64,000 bases of DNA, from the NCBI GenBank assembly GCA_963920525.1, contig OY986438.1, positions 216,063,396-216,127,395 of the forward strand, given 5' to 3'. This stretch comes from Dichetophora obliterata. Lineage: Eukaryota > Arthropoda > Insecta > Diptera > Sciomyzidae. The position numbers and the translations under genes are program-made. How positions within the stretch are numbered: position 1 is the first letter of the stretch; the number at the start of each line of letters is the position of its first letter. Of this stretch, positions 11,762 through 23,619 are shown in pieces. The notes below the pieces were generated by a model, which was not told where the DNA came from, did no database searches, and was given only the letters and a program-made list of their open reading frames with translations.

Positions 11762-13574
11762 TAATTAATTTTTGAAAGCAATATACACAATAATACAACG
11801 AAATTCCTTTAAACTAAGGAAGTTCTAGATTTTTAAAACAAAAACTTGTGTTTTTTGATTTTAAAGTTGAACTTTTTTCTGAGTGTAGTTTAACAAAATC
11901 TCACACTACAACGTATGCAATATGAGAAGTGAAACGATACATTTTTTAATCGCTATGGAATTTTTTGGCTGATTATTTTTTGTCATTAAGTCCCACTGTG
12001 CACTTTTGAGACAAGTTTCAAGCCACAACTACAACAACAACATATCAGTGCATTTTAATATCAGAATTGACTGCTGCTGCTGCTAGTTTTATTTTGCTTT
12101 TCCAACAATGTTGTTATTGCCGCCGCAATGACCTTCATTTTCTTCAACCCACGGAATATTTTTTTCATTTTGTGCTGTTTTTGTTGGTATCCGTCTACAA
12201 TTGAACTGCAAGCTGCCTGCACATGCGCACTTCAACTGGCTAAACATGTTTGCCGACGACAGCGACAACAACATTTTCTATTACGTAAATGACAACAGCA
12301 ACAACAACATTCACAACTTGGTCTTAGTCGTCAGGGTCCAGCAAGTAGTGACTTTATAAAACATTTTCGCGACTTTATCTATCGACAGTTATCAACCATA
12401 AATTTTGACACTTGCTTATGTATGTTTATGTATGAACGTGCGCAAGTGTGCGGTGAAGAGGGGCCAAGTGTTGCCAACATCGCGCTGCAAGTGACAAATT
12501 GCAACCTTTGTGATGCCTTGTTTAGCACGGTGTGTTTGTGTGCTAAGACAGTTGGCTTGTGGTAGAAGAATAGGATGATGGGGGTGGGGGGGGGGGGGGG
12601 TGGGTAAATGCAAGTTTTTATATTTATTTAAATTGTGTTTCACTCCCGTAAAACTTTTCACGTCTATCGATTGATGTCTGCATTCAATTTACTCGCTCTT
12701 TGTTTCTGTTGTTTGTCTGTTGCACATCTTCCGCATTTGCATAATTATGTTGATTGTCGCGGCGCATGTTCATTTCTTTATTGCTCTTTCTCTCAGTTTC
12801 TACGTCTCGTTCTAATCACTGCTTTTTATATCATAGCGGTTTTTCTGTCTGGTATTCCTTCTTACTTACCTTCTTTCTAAATAAAAGTATTTCCGCATTT
12901 ATTTGAGGTTTTTTTTTCTTCCTTATAATCTTTATTAATTACATGATTTACAATCTCTCTTCTAATTTTCGATAAGATTTCCGATGAAAGCGTTGAGGGG
13001 AATTTCAATTGCAATATGTTAAGGTCTGGTTAGATATTGTGCATCTCCTAACCTCACCTGGTTATAGTATCATGGCTTAACAATTTTTCGTTTTCGGTAT
13101 GTGTTTGAGCAATGGACTTTAATCCCGAAAAGTTTCCACATTCTCTATATTCCGAGGCTATTCGGATACTAATGAAGTACAGCATTGAAAAACTAAAAAC
13201 AATGTCAACAAAACTCTTATAGTGACGTTCAATTTAAATTAGATTAAAATTATATGTGTAATAGTTATGTTTAACAATAAAACCAACAAAATACCAACAC
13301 ATTTATGAAAAAACATTTGCCACTCATACATAGAAAAAACATTTCCCACTCATGAAATCTAAAATTTTTGCTTTTTAAATGCATATTTACAATGCAATAG
13401 TTAGAGTACAGACAAGAACATATTAGATTATTTGTATTAATTATAAGACAAATGGATTATTTTTACACTGAGACTCTCCTCATAATTAAAAAACTCTAAA
13501 AAAGTCACACCTACGCATCGAAAAATTCTCTATCAAAAAATATTTTCTTACAAACATTTTTATTTAAAACAGTA
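11762..13574. other. GC-richer island about 12000-12880; no gene assigned
   Basis: From about 12000 to 12880 base composition is more balanced, with CAACAACAA and CTGCTGCTG runs and a poly-G tract (about 12580-12604). ORFs reach 81 codons on both strands but match nothing I recognise and lack convincing splice sites. It is best read as older single-copy DNA. The flanks are AT-rich with no feature. Confidence 0.4.
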
Positions 13575-13714
13575 CACGGTTAGAAATCTTGGACTAAATT
13601 TTAGACCCACTAAAATACTGCTGCATTTTTTAAACCTACCACATTTTTTTTAAGCTGGTGTTGACTTATATGTAGCACAGAGAAGTTTAAATTTTAGTAC
13701 AAGATTTCTAACCG
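13575..13714. mobile_element. Tiny MITE (140 bp)
   Basis: Terminal inverted repeats read CACGGTTAGAAATCTTGGAC at the left and, reversed, CGGTTAGAAATCTTGTAC at the right, continuing as TAAAATTTA-like sequence. TA occurs immediately outside both ends, which suits a Tc1/mariner-type MITE. The outermost two bases differ between ends, so the exact boundary is uncertain. No coding. Confidence 0.65.
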
Positions 13715-16096
13715 TATGGTAAAAACAAAATTTTTTTGACCAAAATTATGTTTGAATGAATTTTTTATTAAAGCAAAATGAGTTGTATATTTAGTCGAAG
13801 AATAATCGAAGATATATTAAAAGATACATTATTGATGTAAGTTTTGATCCCATTCAAATCTATATAACCTTCAGACCCCACCCCAACTTTATTCAGAAAT
13901 CAAACCATGACCACCAATTTAACCGTAAAACAACACCTCGTTTTGGAGAGAATTCATTGAAAAACACCTTTTTAGGGTGAAATTCAATCTTTGTATGTTT
14001 GAAGTAATCTATTTTTTCATAATGTGTTAATATTGCTGCATATTCTTGCTCACACTGGTACACATTCTTGAGCGTATTAGCAACAGTTCGGCACAGAATG
14101 TGTGAGTGTGTGCGTTTGTATCTCCAGCTCGTACAAAGAGTTCAAAGTAATTAATGACATTGGCCAAAAGTTAATGAAATAGACTTTTGTATCTACTTAC
14201 CACACAACTTTGCTCTGATTATTGTTTGAACTGTGATTTATTTATGCACCCACCCTGTTGGTGTAAGAAGTAAAATTAAGTGGGTGCGAGTTGATGAAGC
14301 TTTTTGGTGGGCCATAAGTGGGAAGGTGGCGTGATTAAACGATTTTTTCTCGTTCTTTTCTTATTCCCTCTATGAAGGTATATGTTGAGGAGATTTTCAA
14401 TAAATCATTAATTTCAGCATTTATCTGCTTGATTGAAGAAAATTCATTGCCTTTCAGATAAGTTGCAGCATGTTTCATATCATATCTGAATTTTGGAGCT
14501 TTACTGGCTCCTTACCGTCCATTTAGCCCTTCACACTGAAACCATCGAGTAAATAAATTTCATGGCACATTAGCTGCCAACAATTAAATAATTACATCTA
14601 TGCAGTATTCTCGGTTGAAGCTGTAGCCTAAAGGTTACCCTGCCGCACACTGTCGGGTCATTACGGTTCACAAGGAGTTGGTTTGCGCTTGCTTGTGCTC
14701 CGTTGCTCAAACTTGGTCTCTTTACATTCTTCCATTATTTTGTTATCCTTTTGGGGGCAGTTGAGGAAGGGTTTATTATCTGAAAAAGTACGCATGATTA
14801 TTGAATGAAGTGTAAATTTGAAGATAAGAGTTTATAAAACTGCACTGAAAAAATTCACATGTTAAAAAATTGACGATAATTGTCTGCGTTTTGTTCATAA
14901 AATTTTTTGAAATTTTTGCAAACTTGTTTTTTTCTGTAGTGTTGGTCTGGGTGTAATTGGGTATATGTCATTTTTGTGTGAAATTGGGTATAAGTCACAG
15001 AAGGCTTCAGTCAGGTGATTTCCATGTTTGAGTAAAAATAAATAATTTAGTATTATTTAACGTCATTGACAAAACAGAAGTGAAAAGAGATACAACTGAA
15101 AAATTTAAGAGTTCGGTTTGGGTAGAAGGGTACTATTAGACCTTGTACTTTTTCACCTGCATGACCTTGATCAGCTGATCGGGGTAAAACGATGCATTTC
15201 AAGTAAGTTATTAAGGGCAGATTATTATTTTTCGTTCGTTTTTCTTTTTGTTTTCACCATATGAAACACATTTAAAATAATTTTATTATTCACTGAAGGA
15301 AATATTTTACTTTTATTAAGAAATAAGAAGCTATCCCTAATGTTTCTAGTTTATCCCTAATTTACGTTTCTTACAACATGCAAATAATTAAAAAATATAT
15401 ACCAGACGATATATGTGTAATATGTATATCACCCAGATTGTTAATCAAATGGATCAAACTGATTTTATGGAAACTCTTACAAAAATGAAATAAAGCAACT
15501 CCAAAGCAAGAATACAGAAGTAAACAAGTTTGCTTGGAAAGATGTGAAGTGTTTGTTCTATGAAAAGGGCAATAATTTAGTTGGTACAATACAAAAATAT
15601 ATTTTAGATTTGAATGTGCCATTTAAATCTATAGGAATAATAAAAAGGGGACATGGGCATAATCGTTTCCAGATAATACCATTGAGCTATGACGGTCCTT
15701 AAAAAAATACCCAACTATTTAGATCCTATAACTTTGATACCAACAATCTTTAGAGAATTTTTCAAAAATTTGCCAACAGATAATGTGCCTGATACTTTAA
15801 GGAGGAATAGACTCCTATTTTTGCTGTAAAAATTTTTTAATAATATTTTTTTTACTCTTTTTCTTTAACCATTAAAAATTTTGTGTTTTTTCTTTATGTT
15901 CAATTATTTATGCAACTGAAGCGTATTATAATAAAATGTGGTCATAAAGGTACAAGTCAGAACTTGTTTGTCAAAAAGGGTGCATCTCAGCAATTTCAAT
16001 TTCCAAATTAATATTTCGGGCTACCAAATTTCATCTATGTTTGAGAAATATTCTAGCAACCAGCAGTTTCTACAAAATCTGATTTTAATTTGCGTG
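13715..16096. other. No gene seen
   Basis: AT-rich, with a somewhat more balanced part at 14040-14340 and 14500-14770. 14620-14680 loosely resembles a tRNA D-arm but does not fold. The longest ORF, 83 codons on the minus strand (15371-15622), is not recognised. Confidence 0.4.
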
Positions 16097-16135
16097 CTAT
16101 TTGTGAGAATTTCTTAAACTTATTCTCACAAATAG
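16097..16135. repeat. Perfect 14-bp hairpin
   Basis: CTATTTGTGAGAAT (16097-16110) and ATTCTCACAAATAG (16122-16135) are exact reverse complements around an 11-nt loop. This could be a bare MITE footprint or chance. No function inferred. Confidence 0.7.
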
Positions 16136-17771
16136 ATATGCATATGTATACCATAAGCTAAAATTTCAACCGACTGTAAAAGTGACAAACAAATACGATC
16201 ATTTAATTATTTCATGCCAAAAAGCCTTGGCTGAAATCAGGCTCTGAGTAAATGAGAAACACTGAATTCACTTAAATGTTCTGTTCTAATACAAGAAAGG
16301 ACGTATGTCAAATAAAATCTTTAAATATTTACACGATAATCAAATTTAAAATTTTTAAATCATATTGAAGCTAACATTCAACAATAGCAACAACAACAAC
16401 AGCAACAAAGCAAGTCTTTTAAATCAGCAGCAATCACTACTATTGTCAAAACATGCTTTGTCGAGGTGCAGACTGGTGCATGGTGGTGGCTTACAGTTTG
16501 GATTTGAATTCAACACTTGTTTTGCGTGACACACACACATACACTTTCACTAAACGTTGAAAGGACACAATGAAAGAGCATCCAGTTGAGCTCAATTTTT
16601 GAATTATGTTCTAATAAATGCGATACTTATGAACAAGCGAGGGTAGAAGATTGCGTTTTTCAAAATTTTTGGGATGTGAATGTGGGTGGTATAAAATAAC
16701 CTCACCCAGTTGTTATGCTTCACCATGAAATGCAATCAAATTTGTGGTTGTCAAATATTGCTTTTCAACATCAACCCAAACCACTTCTTTGGGTGGCGCG
16801 TCATTTAAAATAAAGAATCATTCTGACAGGTCGCTGCGGCAGCCTGCCTTTAGCAAGGACAAGGAGTTAGGTTAAGCGCGTCAGCACGGAATGAACAACT
16901 CAATTGGATGCGTTCAAATATTGGAATGCTCTGGACAGGCCACTGACAGACATACACTCGGAAAGGCGATTGCAGAGGCAGAGAGCTCGGTGTTTGGGCC
17001 CAGCAGTGGAAAGTTAATGAAAAGGATACACATGTCAACTTCAATTTCTGTAAATTTCTGTGTTTCTCTTTGCGTATGCTTTCAAAGAAGAAATAAAGGA
17101 AGGAGTTTGACGAACCGAGGGTTGCTAAATTAGACGTTGACGGCGCCGGCTGCTTGAACTGCATCTGGTTTACTCGTTGTTGTTTTATGGGTGGAAAATT
17201 GGGTGGAGTTGCTTCCAATCTGTTACATTTTTAAAATCAATTCGGTGGCTGTTTAGTTGAAAGTGCGGTGAGATGTGGTTTTAAAGTGTATGCTAATTTT
17301 ACTAAATCTTCTGCTCATTCAGAAATTGAAAGAGCTGACAAATTTTAACCACAAATCTAACATAAAATTGGTCTTTATTTTTAAGGAGGCACACCACGGC
17401 TGCCATTTTTTTAAAATATTACCATTTTTGGTAGAAAATTTTTGACTTGGTAAAGTGGTAAATCCTTCATCGTTTTGGCAAATTTTTTTTATGCAAGCAA
17501 ATTTTTTTAAAAAGTTCAAAATTTTGAATAAATATTTTCATATTTATGTATATGGGACATTCCATACAATATTTGCCACCAAAATTTTTTCCATTATAGT
17601 TTTTTTTTTATAATAATAGTTTTTTTATAAATCAATATAAAACAAGAAATTATCGACATTTTTTTTTATTTGACGTTTGTAAAAAAGAATATTTTTCAAT
17701 ATATTATACTGCAATAACTAACGAAGATAGAAAAAAATTGTCTTTATTTTAGCTTTCGAATGACGTTCACT
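16136..17771. other. Balanced-composition island about 16470-17220; no gene assigned
   Basis: 16470-17220 is less AT-rich and looks like older unique DNA. It carries overlapping ORFs on both strands (the longest is 122 codons, minus, 16850-17218) with no recognisable domain. 17560-17770 is AT-rich filler. Confidence 0.35.
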
Positions 17772-18045
17772 AAAATTTAATAATATTATTTATTTATTCT
17801 GAAAATTAGAGATTTTCAACAAAATGGATTTTTTAATTTGGACCTTTTTTTTTTTAATAAAAGCCAAAATATTTGTCTTATTACTGCTAAATTTGATGAA
17901 GCAATGGGTAAGTGGGTAAGCAAAAAAATTTAATAATATTATTTGTTTATTCTGAAAATTAGAGATTTCCAACAAAATGGATTTTTTAATTTGGACCTAT
18001 TTTTTTTTTTTTATTAAAGCCAAAATATTTGTCTTATTACTGTTA
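17772..18045 (+). repeat. 153-bp-offset direct duplication
   Basis: The block beginning AAAATTTAATAATATTATTT occurs at 17772-17890 and again at 17925-18045, with few differences (for example GATTTTCAAC versus GATTTCCAAC). The second copy continues into a 27-bp-longer tail shared with the foldback arm at 18001-18084. Confidence 0.85.
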
Positions 18046-18825
18046 TAATTTGAGACTGGAGAAATTAATACTTACGAAGCAATGGGTTTTCAATCGCAAC
18101 TTACGCGTGCGAAGCGTACCGCAGCATGCTTTTCTAAACTTGGTTACTTATCTAAACTTTTCAGTTCATTGCATGATACAAAGAACTACAGATAAAGTAT
18201 TCCCAGCGCAACGAAAAATATTTACTACGCACTTCGTCATCGGTGCTCGTCAAATGGGACACTTGATGAATACTTACAAAAGAAAATGTCACAAAGAGAA
18301 AATTAAACAACAAAGGAGACGAAGATAGCAAAATAAAAATAAAAAAAACAGTCGAAATTCTGTCAAACAAACACAACAAGCAACGTAGAAAATACATTTG
18401 CAATTTTTTTTTTTTTCACAAATAGTATTAAAAAATATATTTACTTTCTAAAAGTGTCCAAAAGTGTTTTATTTAACGATATTTACGATCATAAGAAAAT
18501 TTCGACATTTTAAAATCTTTACACCCTGCGAATAAATTGTGACTGCGGTTGCAAAACGAGCTCCACCTACGTCACAGCAAAGATGGCGGACATGCGCAAT
18601 ACGTTATCTGTAGTTCTTTGTATCATGAGTTCATTGTCTATTTCCAGAAACGTTCCGATGACGTTACCAAAGATGTCGTGTTTTAAATTCAAAGACCGCT
18701 TCTGCAATCCATTTGTCGTAAAAAATGCATTGCTTCGTAAGTATTTAACTCTCCACTCTTAAATTATCCACTCTTAAACAATACCATTATAAGAAAAATG
18801 TTTTGGCTTTTTATTAAAAAAAAAA
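18001..18825. repeat. Foldback structure with arms 18001-18084 and 18727-18825
   Basis: AAAGCCAAAATATTTGTCTT...ATACTTACGAAGCAATG on the left is mirrored on the right as CATTGCTTCGTAAGTAT...AAGAAAAATGTTTTGGCTTT, with diverged positions. A second nested inverted pair, 24 bp and perfect, lies at 18172-18195 and 18604-18627 (CATGATACAAAGAACTACAG core). The centre (18200-18600) is more GC-rich. A 99-codon ORF starts in the left arm, but no protein family is recognised. Probably a non-autonomous DNA element or a rearranged one. Confidence 0.65.
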
Positions 18826-19548
18826 ACAAATTAGGTTAAAATACAAATAAATCTAATCTGTTGGATGTCTCTTTTTTTCGCAGTCATCGTTCAAAAGCTA
18901 AGAAAAAGGGGCATACATCTTGTTCGGCACAAATTTTTCTAAATTCGTCAGTTATTTCAAGTACCCAGAAAAAAAGTGCTTCCAAAAAAGTTCCAGAATC
19001 TTCCAGAATTTTCTAAAATCCCACGGAAAAATATCTAAAATATATATTATTATTATTTACAAATGTTTTTTACTTTACTTGAATTTAAATGCTATTGGAA
19101 TGTCTTCCAGAAATAGTTTATGAGAATGCCTCTTGAAAGCTCTTTTCGATAAGGCTAAAAAGGACCACAATTGGATCTATACAATGTATTCTAGAAAAAG
19201 TGTCCTTTAGAATGCATGTAACATTTGTACCAAAAGTTTTGCTGGGTATAAACGATTAAAAATTCCTTTTTTACAAACTTAAGATAAAAAAAATTGTTTC
19301 GAAAAATCCTTGATTTATATTGATATAAAAAAATTTTTATAAAAAATTGCTCGAAGATTTGATATAATAAGCTGAAACTCCAAAATTAAATAAAAAACTA
19401 ACATTATTTTTAAGTGAAATTAATTATAAATATATTTATAAATAAATGCAAGCAAAAATATTTTTCAGTACTATTATTGAAAAGAAATGCATATATAATA
19501 GGAGTGTTTTCTCGCATTTGTTCCCCTACTAGAAAAAAAAATTTTTTT
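18826..19548. other. No gene seen
   Basis: AT-rich. Short phrases such as TTCCAGAATCTTCCAGAATT occur near 19000, but no defined element. Confidence 0.45.
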
Positions 19549-20982
19549 AATAGTATCGTAAGTATAGACGTAGAATTCCCTTTTATACAGTAAAAGAGAA
19601 AAATTCTCGTTTTTTTCATTTATATTTTTCAAAGCTATTTTAAAGCATTTCATCTTCTAAACAACCGCTATTCAAAAACAAATTTGTTGTTATTGTCTTC
19701 TTCAAACTTACTTAATCTGAAAAGTTCACAATTAAATTCATGTAAAAATTTGTTTTGTTCTATAAAAAGTTTTCGTTTGATATTTTTAGTGATAAATTTG
19801 TTTCTCTTGTTCATTTTTTATATTGGTTGAAACTAAATTTAATTCAAAGCTATGTTTAATAAATGGAAATATATTTTGGAAAAATTTGAATTATTTTTTT
19901 TTTTTGTAATAAAGAACATATACATATATGTATATTTTAAAAGTAATTTAAAACTACAATTTTAGTTAACAAAATATATTTTTAATATGGATAACAGAAA
20001 TATAATGCATAACAGAAATAATTCCAATTTATTATGGTATTTAAAAATAAATTGATTTTCAAAGAACAACGCATTCGTAAAGCATGCACAAACCTGCGTA
20101 GTAATAATACATACTTTACTCTGTAGCTACACTAGAGTGGACCTTATTTTAAAAATACCACCACTCCAAGGGTTCAAACTGTTGTAGTTGATGATAAAAA
20201 TTCGTGAAGAATTTTAGCAAGATCAGATGCATATAAACCAGGGCTGGGCATTTTAACACAGTCACATTTTATTTTTTCTTGTTAGTATTGGTGCGCTCTC
20301 GAATAAGGCACACTGAGCGAAAAATTTGCCACAATTATCTAGATTTTCAAGATTGTATGTTTATACCCCTGTTCTGCAGAACAAAAGTCACATTCCGATC
20401 AAGAGTCAAATATTGTTTTTCAGGTGTTTAGTTTTTGTTTTAATATTATTAAATCCTAATATATACCAATCATTAAAACTATAATCAAAACTTCATAACA
20501 TTAAGTATAAAAATATTAATGAATACGAACAATATGAAAAAGTAATGCAAAGAATCTTAATAGGCAATATGTATGAATTATATTAAATCTTAATAAACAA
20601 AAAAATATATGCAAAATAGTTATGAATCTACAAACCCAAAAGAGTGTACAAAAAATTTCCGTTCTAGGTCTTCACAGCATCACTGTCAGCGAACGACTGA
20701 ATTATGTTATGTTCTATTGTGAGTTTTGTGCACATGTGAAAAGTTATGCTCAGAGAGTGCTCAGTGAGCTATGGGGCTCCCAGCGCTGCTATTAACCCGT
20801 ACACACACGGCTTAAAGTTTGCACAAGTGCATGAAAGAAACAAATTTTTTTTTAATATTTTCATATGCAATTCCTTTTGGAATAAGGAAACAGTTAAAAT
20901 TTTTTAGTTAGAACACTAGCCTCTGGCGAAGCAAAAAACTTGTTTCATTTCTATGGTGCATTTCGACAAACTGTCGGACACC

Positions 20983-21305
20983 AATGAATATTGAAATAAA
21001 TAAAGAAGCAACTAGAACAGATGGAAACCTTGGTAGAGTTGATGGCGGTGATCTATAAATAGCTTACTGCTTTAAAATATCATATGATTAGCACCCATAC
21101 AATTCAAAAGAACGAATTCCTAAAACTGTGAAGTCATATACAAGTTTAAACAGTGAGTTGATCACAGCTTAATCACTCAAAGATTACTGAAGAGGAAAAT
21201 ATAGCGATTTCCGAAACAGACTGTCTAGTCAGCTAAGTGATTGACTCTATACAGTTGTTGTTGTTGTTGCCTTCTTAAAAACTTACTTGATCTAGAGCTC
21301 GCAAA
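20983..21305 (+). mobile_element. Foldback element B (one-armed copy of A)
   Basis: Shares the centre of element A (GAGTTGATGGCGGTGATCTA, then TAAATAG; ATACAAGTTTAAACAGT) and its right arm (CCGAAACAGACTGTCTAGTC, (GTT)n, CTTCTTAAAAACTTACTTGA). It lacks a recognisable left arm. It lies in the loop of palindrome C. Non-coding. Confidence 0.8.
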
Positions 21306-21607
21306 ATAATTCAAAATTTTTGTGTTTTTCCAAAAAAATTTCAGTTTAATAAGGTTATTCACCTCAAATTACTTGAATTACTCAGGGAGACAAAATTTTT
21401 CTTTTTGAATTTTTCCAGAAATTTTTGTATTATTTTCGACTTATCTTAGTGCGCTGATTTCAAAACTACTATTACTTTTTTTTCTAGCATCACCAGTTTT
21501 TGAGATAAGCTTCTTTGAATTCTAAAAGTTGTATTATAAGTTCACGTTTATTTAAGTTGAAAAGAATAAAAAATATAACATCAATAACAACTCAATATGT
21601 TTGTCTC

Positions 21608-21797
21608 GACGTAAGGATTACGTCTAACAGTGAGGTTTGTATGGGGGTCATTTCCACAAATTTTTTCCACAGAGTTAAATATTCATCGTACAAAGAACAT
21701 ATATATGTCAATATATCAGTTAGAGTACAAATAAAACAAATATCTAAATTTGGATTTTGTCACTTCTTTAATAAAGCCACAAAAAAGCAAAATCTAA
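21608..21797 (+). repeat. Dispersed repeat, copy 2 (GACGTAAG..TTACGTC family)
   Basis: Second copy of the repeat at 6296-6530. It opens with the palindromic GACGTAAGGATTACGTC, then CAGTGAGGTTTGTATGGG, and ends with TTTAATAAAGCCAC...GCAAAATCTAAG. A 164-codon frame (21515-22009) crosses it but is lysine/cysteine-rich and low-complexity, and I treat it as chance. Confidence 0.6.
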
Positions 21798-22229
21798 GAA
21801 GAAAAAAATGCATATATTCGTATGAGAAATACACAAGCGGCTTCAGTAGCTGCTTATGCTGTTGTTATTGGTTTTATTCGTTTGGTTCGCAATCGTGTCC
21901 TTTATTGTTGTGCTGCTTCTGTTGTGGTTGTATGTATATATATAAATACACATTAGATGCTTTGGTTTTTGTCGTTTGTTATTGGTTTTGGTTATTTTCA
22001 CCAAGATAAATTCAATAGAGAATACAGATGCGTATAGCTACAGAGCCAGCATAAAAGTATTACAACTACGCCAGTTTGCGCATGCGTTGTGCTTTCTATT
22101 TATTATTGAAATACCATAATAAATTCGAATAATTTATGCTATGCATTATATATTTTCCATATTAAAAATATATTCTGTTGACTAAAATTTTAATTTTAAA
22201 TTACTTTTAAAATAAACATATATGTATAT

Positions 22230-23272
22230 TAGAGCGGGTCGATTTATTTTTTGACAATTTCCCTATGATTTCCGTATTCTATGGGTTATTCCATGAAAAT
22301 TTTCCAAAGGAACCATACCTCTATCGTTAAAATCGAGTCCCCTACTTTTTGTTGGTAGATTTTTTCCTAAATTGACGTTCGTATGAAATATTACCTAAAC
22401 GTTCACATCCATAACTCAAAAACTATCGATCGGGTTTAATCGCCAGTAGGCGCGTTGGAAAGGTGAGCTCATTTTGATCAATTTCCAACATTGGTCCAAC
22501 GGTTCAAAAGTTACGGGCATTTTTGTCCAAATTTTGGAGCATTTTTCCATTTTTTTCATGATTTTGTCCAAGAATATTACTTTCATGGCCATTTTTTTGG
22601 CTCAATTTTTTTGACTTACGAAGCTTACGAACCTTACGCTACGACTGGACTGATTTGTAGGAAAGAATGTAGAAGGCGCTATGGCGACGACATTAGAGAG
22701 CCGTACGAAAACACCAAGACTTGAAAGCAAACAAGACTTTCAGAAAAAATAATGTTTTTTTTCACATTTTGTCTTTTACTACACTCAAATTGAATATTTT
22801 TTTTTGATAATAGGTTGATAGATACTTTATTATCTCTTAATTTGAATTTTTGTAGAAAAAAAAATAAAAAGGGAAAAAAATCAAAAAGTTGGTTTTATGT
22901 GTTATTTTGTTTTAGCAATATCGCATGAATTAATCAACCGAATTCGATAAATTTGGGCTTAAATTCTTCGTTTTGAATTGTAAATTGAATTAAATAATGG
23001 ATTGAGCCAATAAAATGGCCATGAAAGTTTCATGAAAGTTTCATGGCCATTTTCATTCTTGGACAAAATCATGAAAAAAATGGAAAAATGGTCCAAAATT
23101 TGGACAAAAATGCCCGTAACTTTTGAACTTTTTACCAACAAAAAGTAGGGGACTCGATTTTAACGATAGAGGTATGGTTCCTTCGGCAAATTTTAATGGA
23201 ATAACCCATAGAATATGGAAATCATAGGGAAAGTGGTGAATTTTTTCACTCCCTACAAATCGACCCGCCCTA
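22230..23272. mobile_element. hAT-like MITE, copy 2
   Basis: A 1043-bp copy of the 9977-10682 family. Its ends are TAGAGCGGGTCGATTT and AAATCGACCCGCCCTA, with an exact 8-bp duplication ATGTATAT at 22222-22229 and 23273-23280. Compared with copy 1 it lies in the opposite orientation and carries an extra segment at about 22600-22760 with a short frame, but no transposase domain is recognisable. It sits in the right arm of palindrome C. The left arm shows the single unduplicated site at 19918-19925. Confidence 0.9.
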
Positions 23273-23619
23273 ATGTATATGCTCTTTACTACAGGAAAAC
23301 TAAATAATAAACATTTGTCCGATATTTATTTCCATTTATTAAACATAACTATGAATTACATTTAGTTTTAGCCAAAATAAAAAATGAACAAGAACAACAA
23401 ATTCATCATTAAAAATATCAAACGAAAACATTTTATAAAACAAAACAAATTTTTACAATTTACATGAATTTAACTGTAAGCTTTTTAGATCAAGTATTTG
23501 TTTTTAAATAATTTTTATTTGGAAGATGAAATGCTTTAAAATAGTTTTAAAAAAAAAACCAGAATTTTTTCTGTTACTGTATAAAAGGGAATTCTACGTC
23601 TATACTTACTATACTATCG

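Larger units (their letters stand above)
19549..23619. mobile_element. Large palindromic element C (about 4 kb, arms over 500 bp)
   Basis: The left arm, 19549 to about 20130, is the reverse complement of the right arm, about 22035-23619, once the MITE at 22230-23272 is removed. Matching blocks, outside in: ATAGTAT.GTAAGTATAGAC with GTAGAATTCCCTTTTATACA, then TTTTAAAGCATTTCATCTTC, ATTCATGTAAA with TTTGTTTTGT, GTTTAATAAATGGAAAT, AGTAATTTAAAA, and TTTATTATGGTATTT. The arms carry the phrase CTTACTTAATCTGAAAAGTT, akin to the foldback A arm. The loop (20131-22034) holds the second foldback core (20983-21305) and a dispersed repeat (21608-21797). No transposase seen. It is either a very large foldback transposon or an inverted segmental duplication. 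Confidence 0.75.

Noticed and set aside
14620..14680. tRNA D-arm-like TAGCCTAAAGGTTA
   Set aside because: No B-box and no cloverleaf.
16850..17218. 122-codon minus-strand ORF
   Set aside because: No family signature, and open frames on both strands suggest balanced composition rather than coding.
20225..20260. CAGGGCTGGGC, resembling an hAT terminus
   Set aside because: No matching inverted end or 8-bp duplication found nearby.
21515..22009. 164-codon plus-strand ORF, the second longest in the window
   Set aside because: Low-complexity, cysteine and aromatic runs, overlaps a dispersed repeat, no recognisable domain or splice context.
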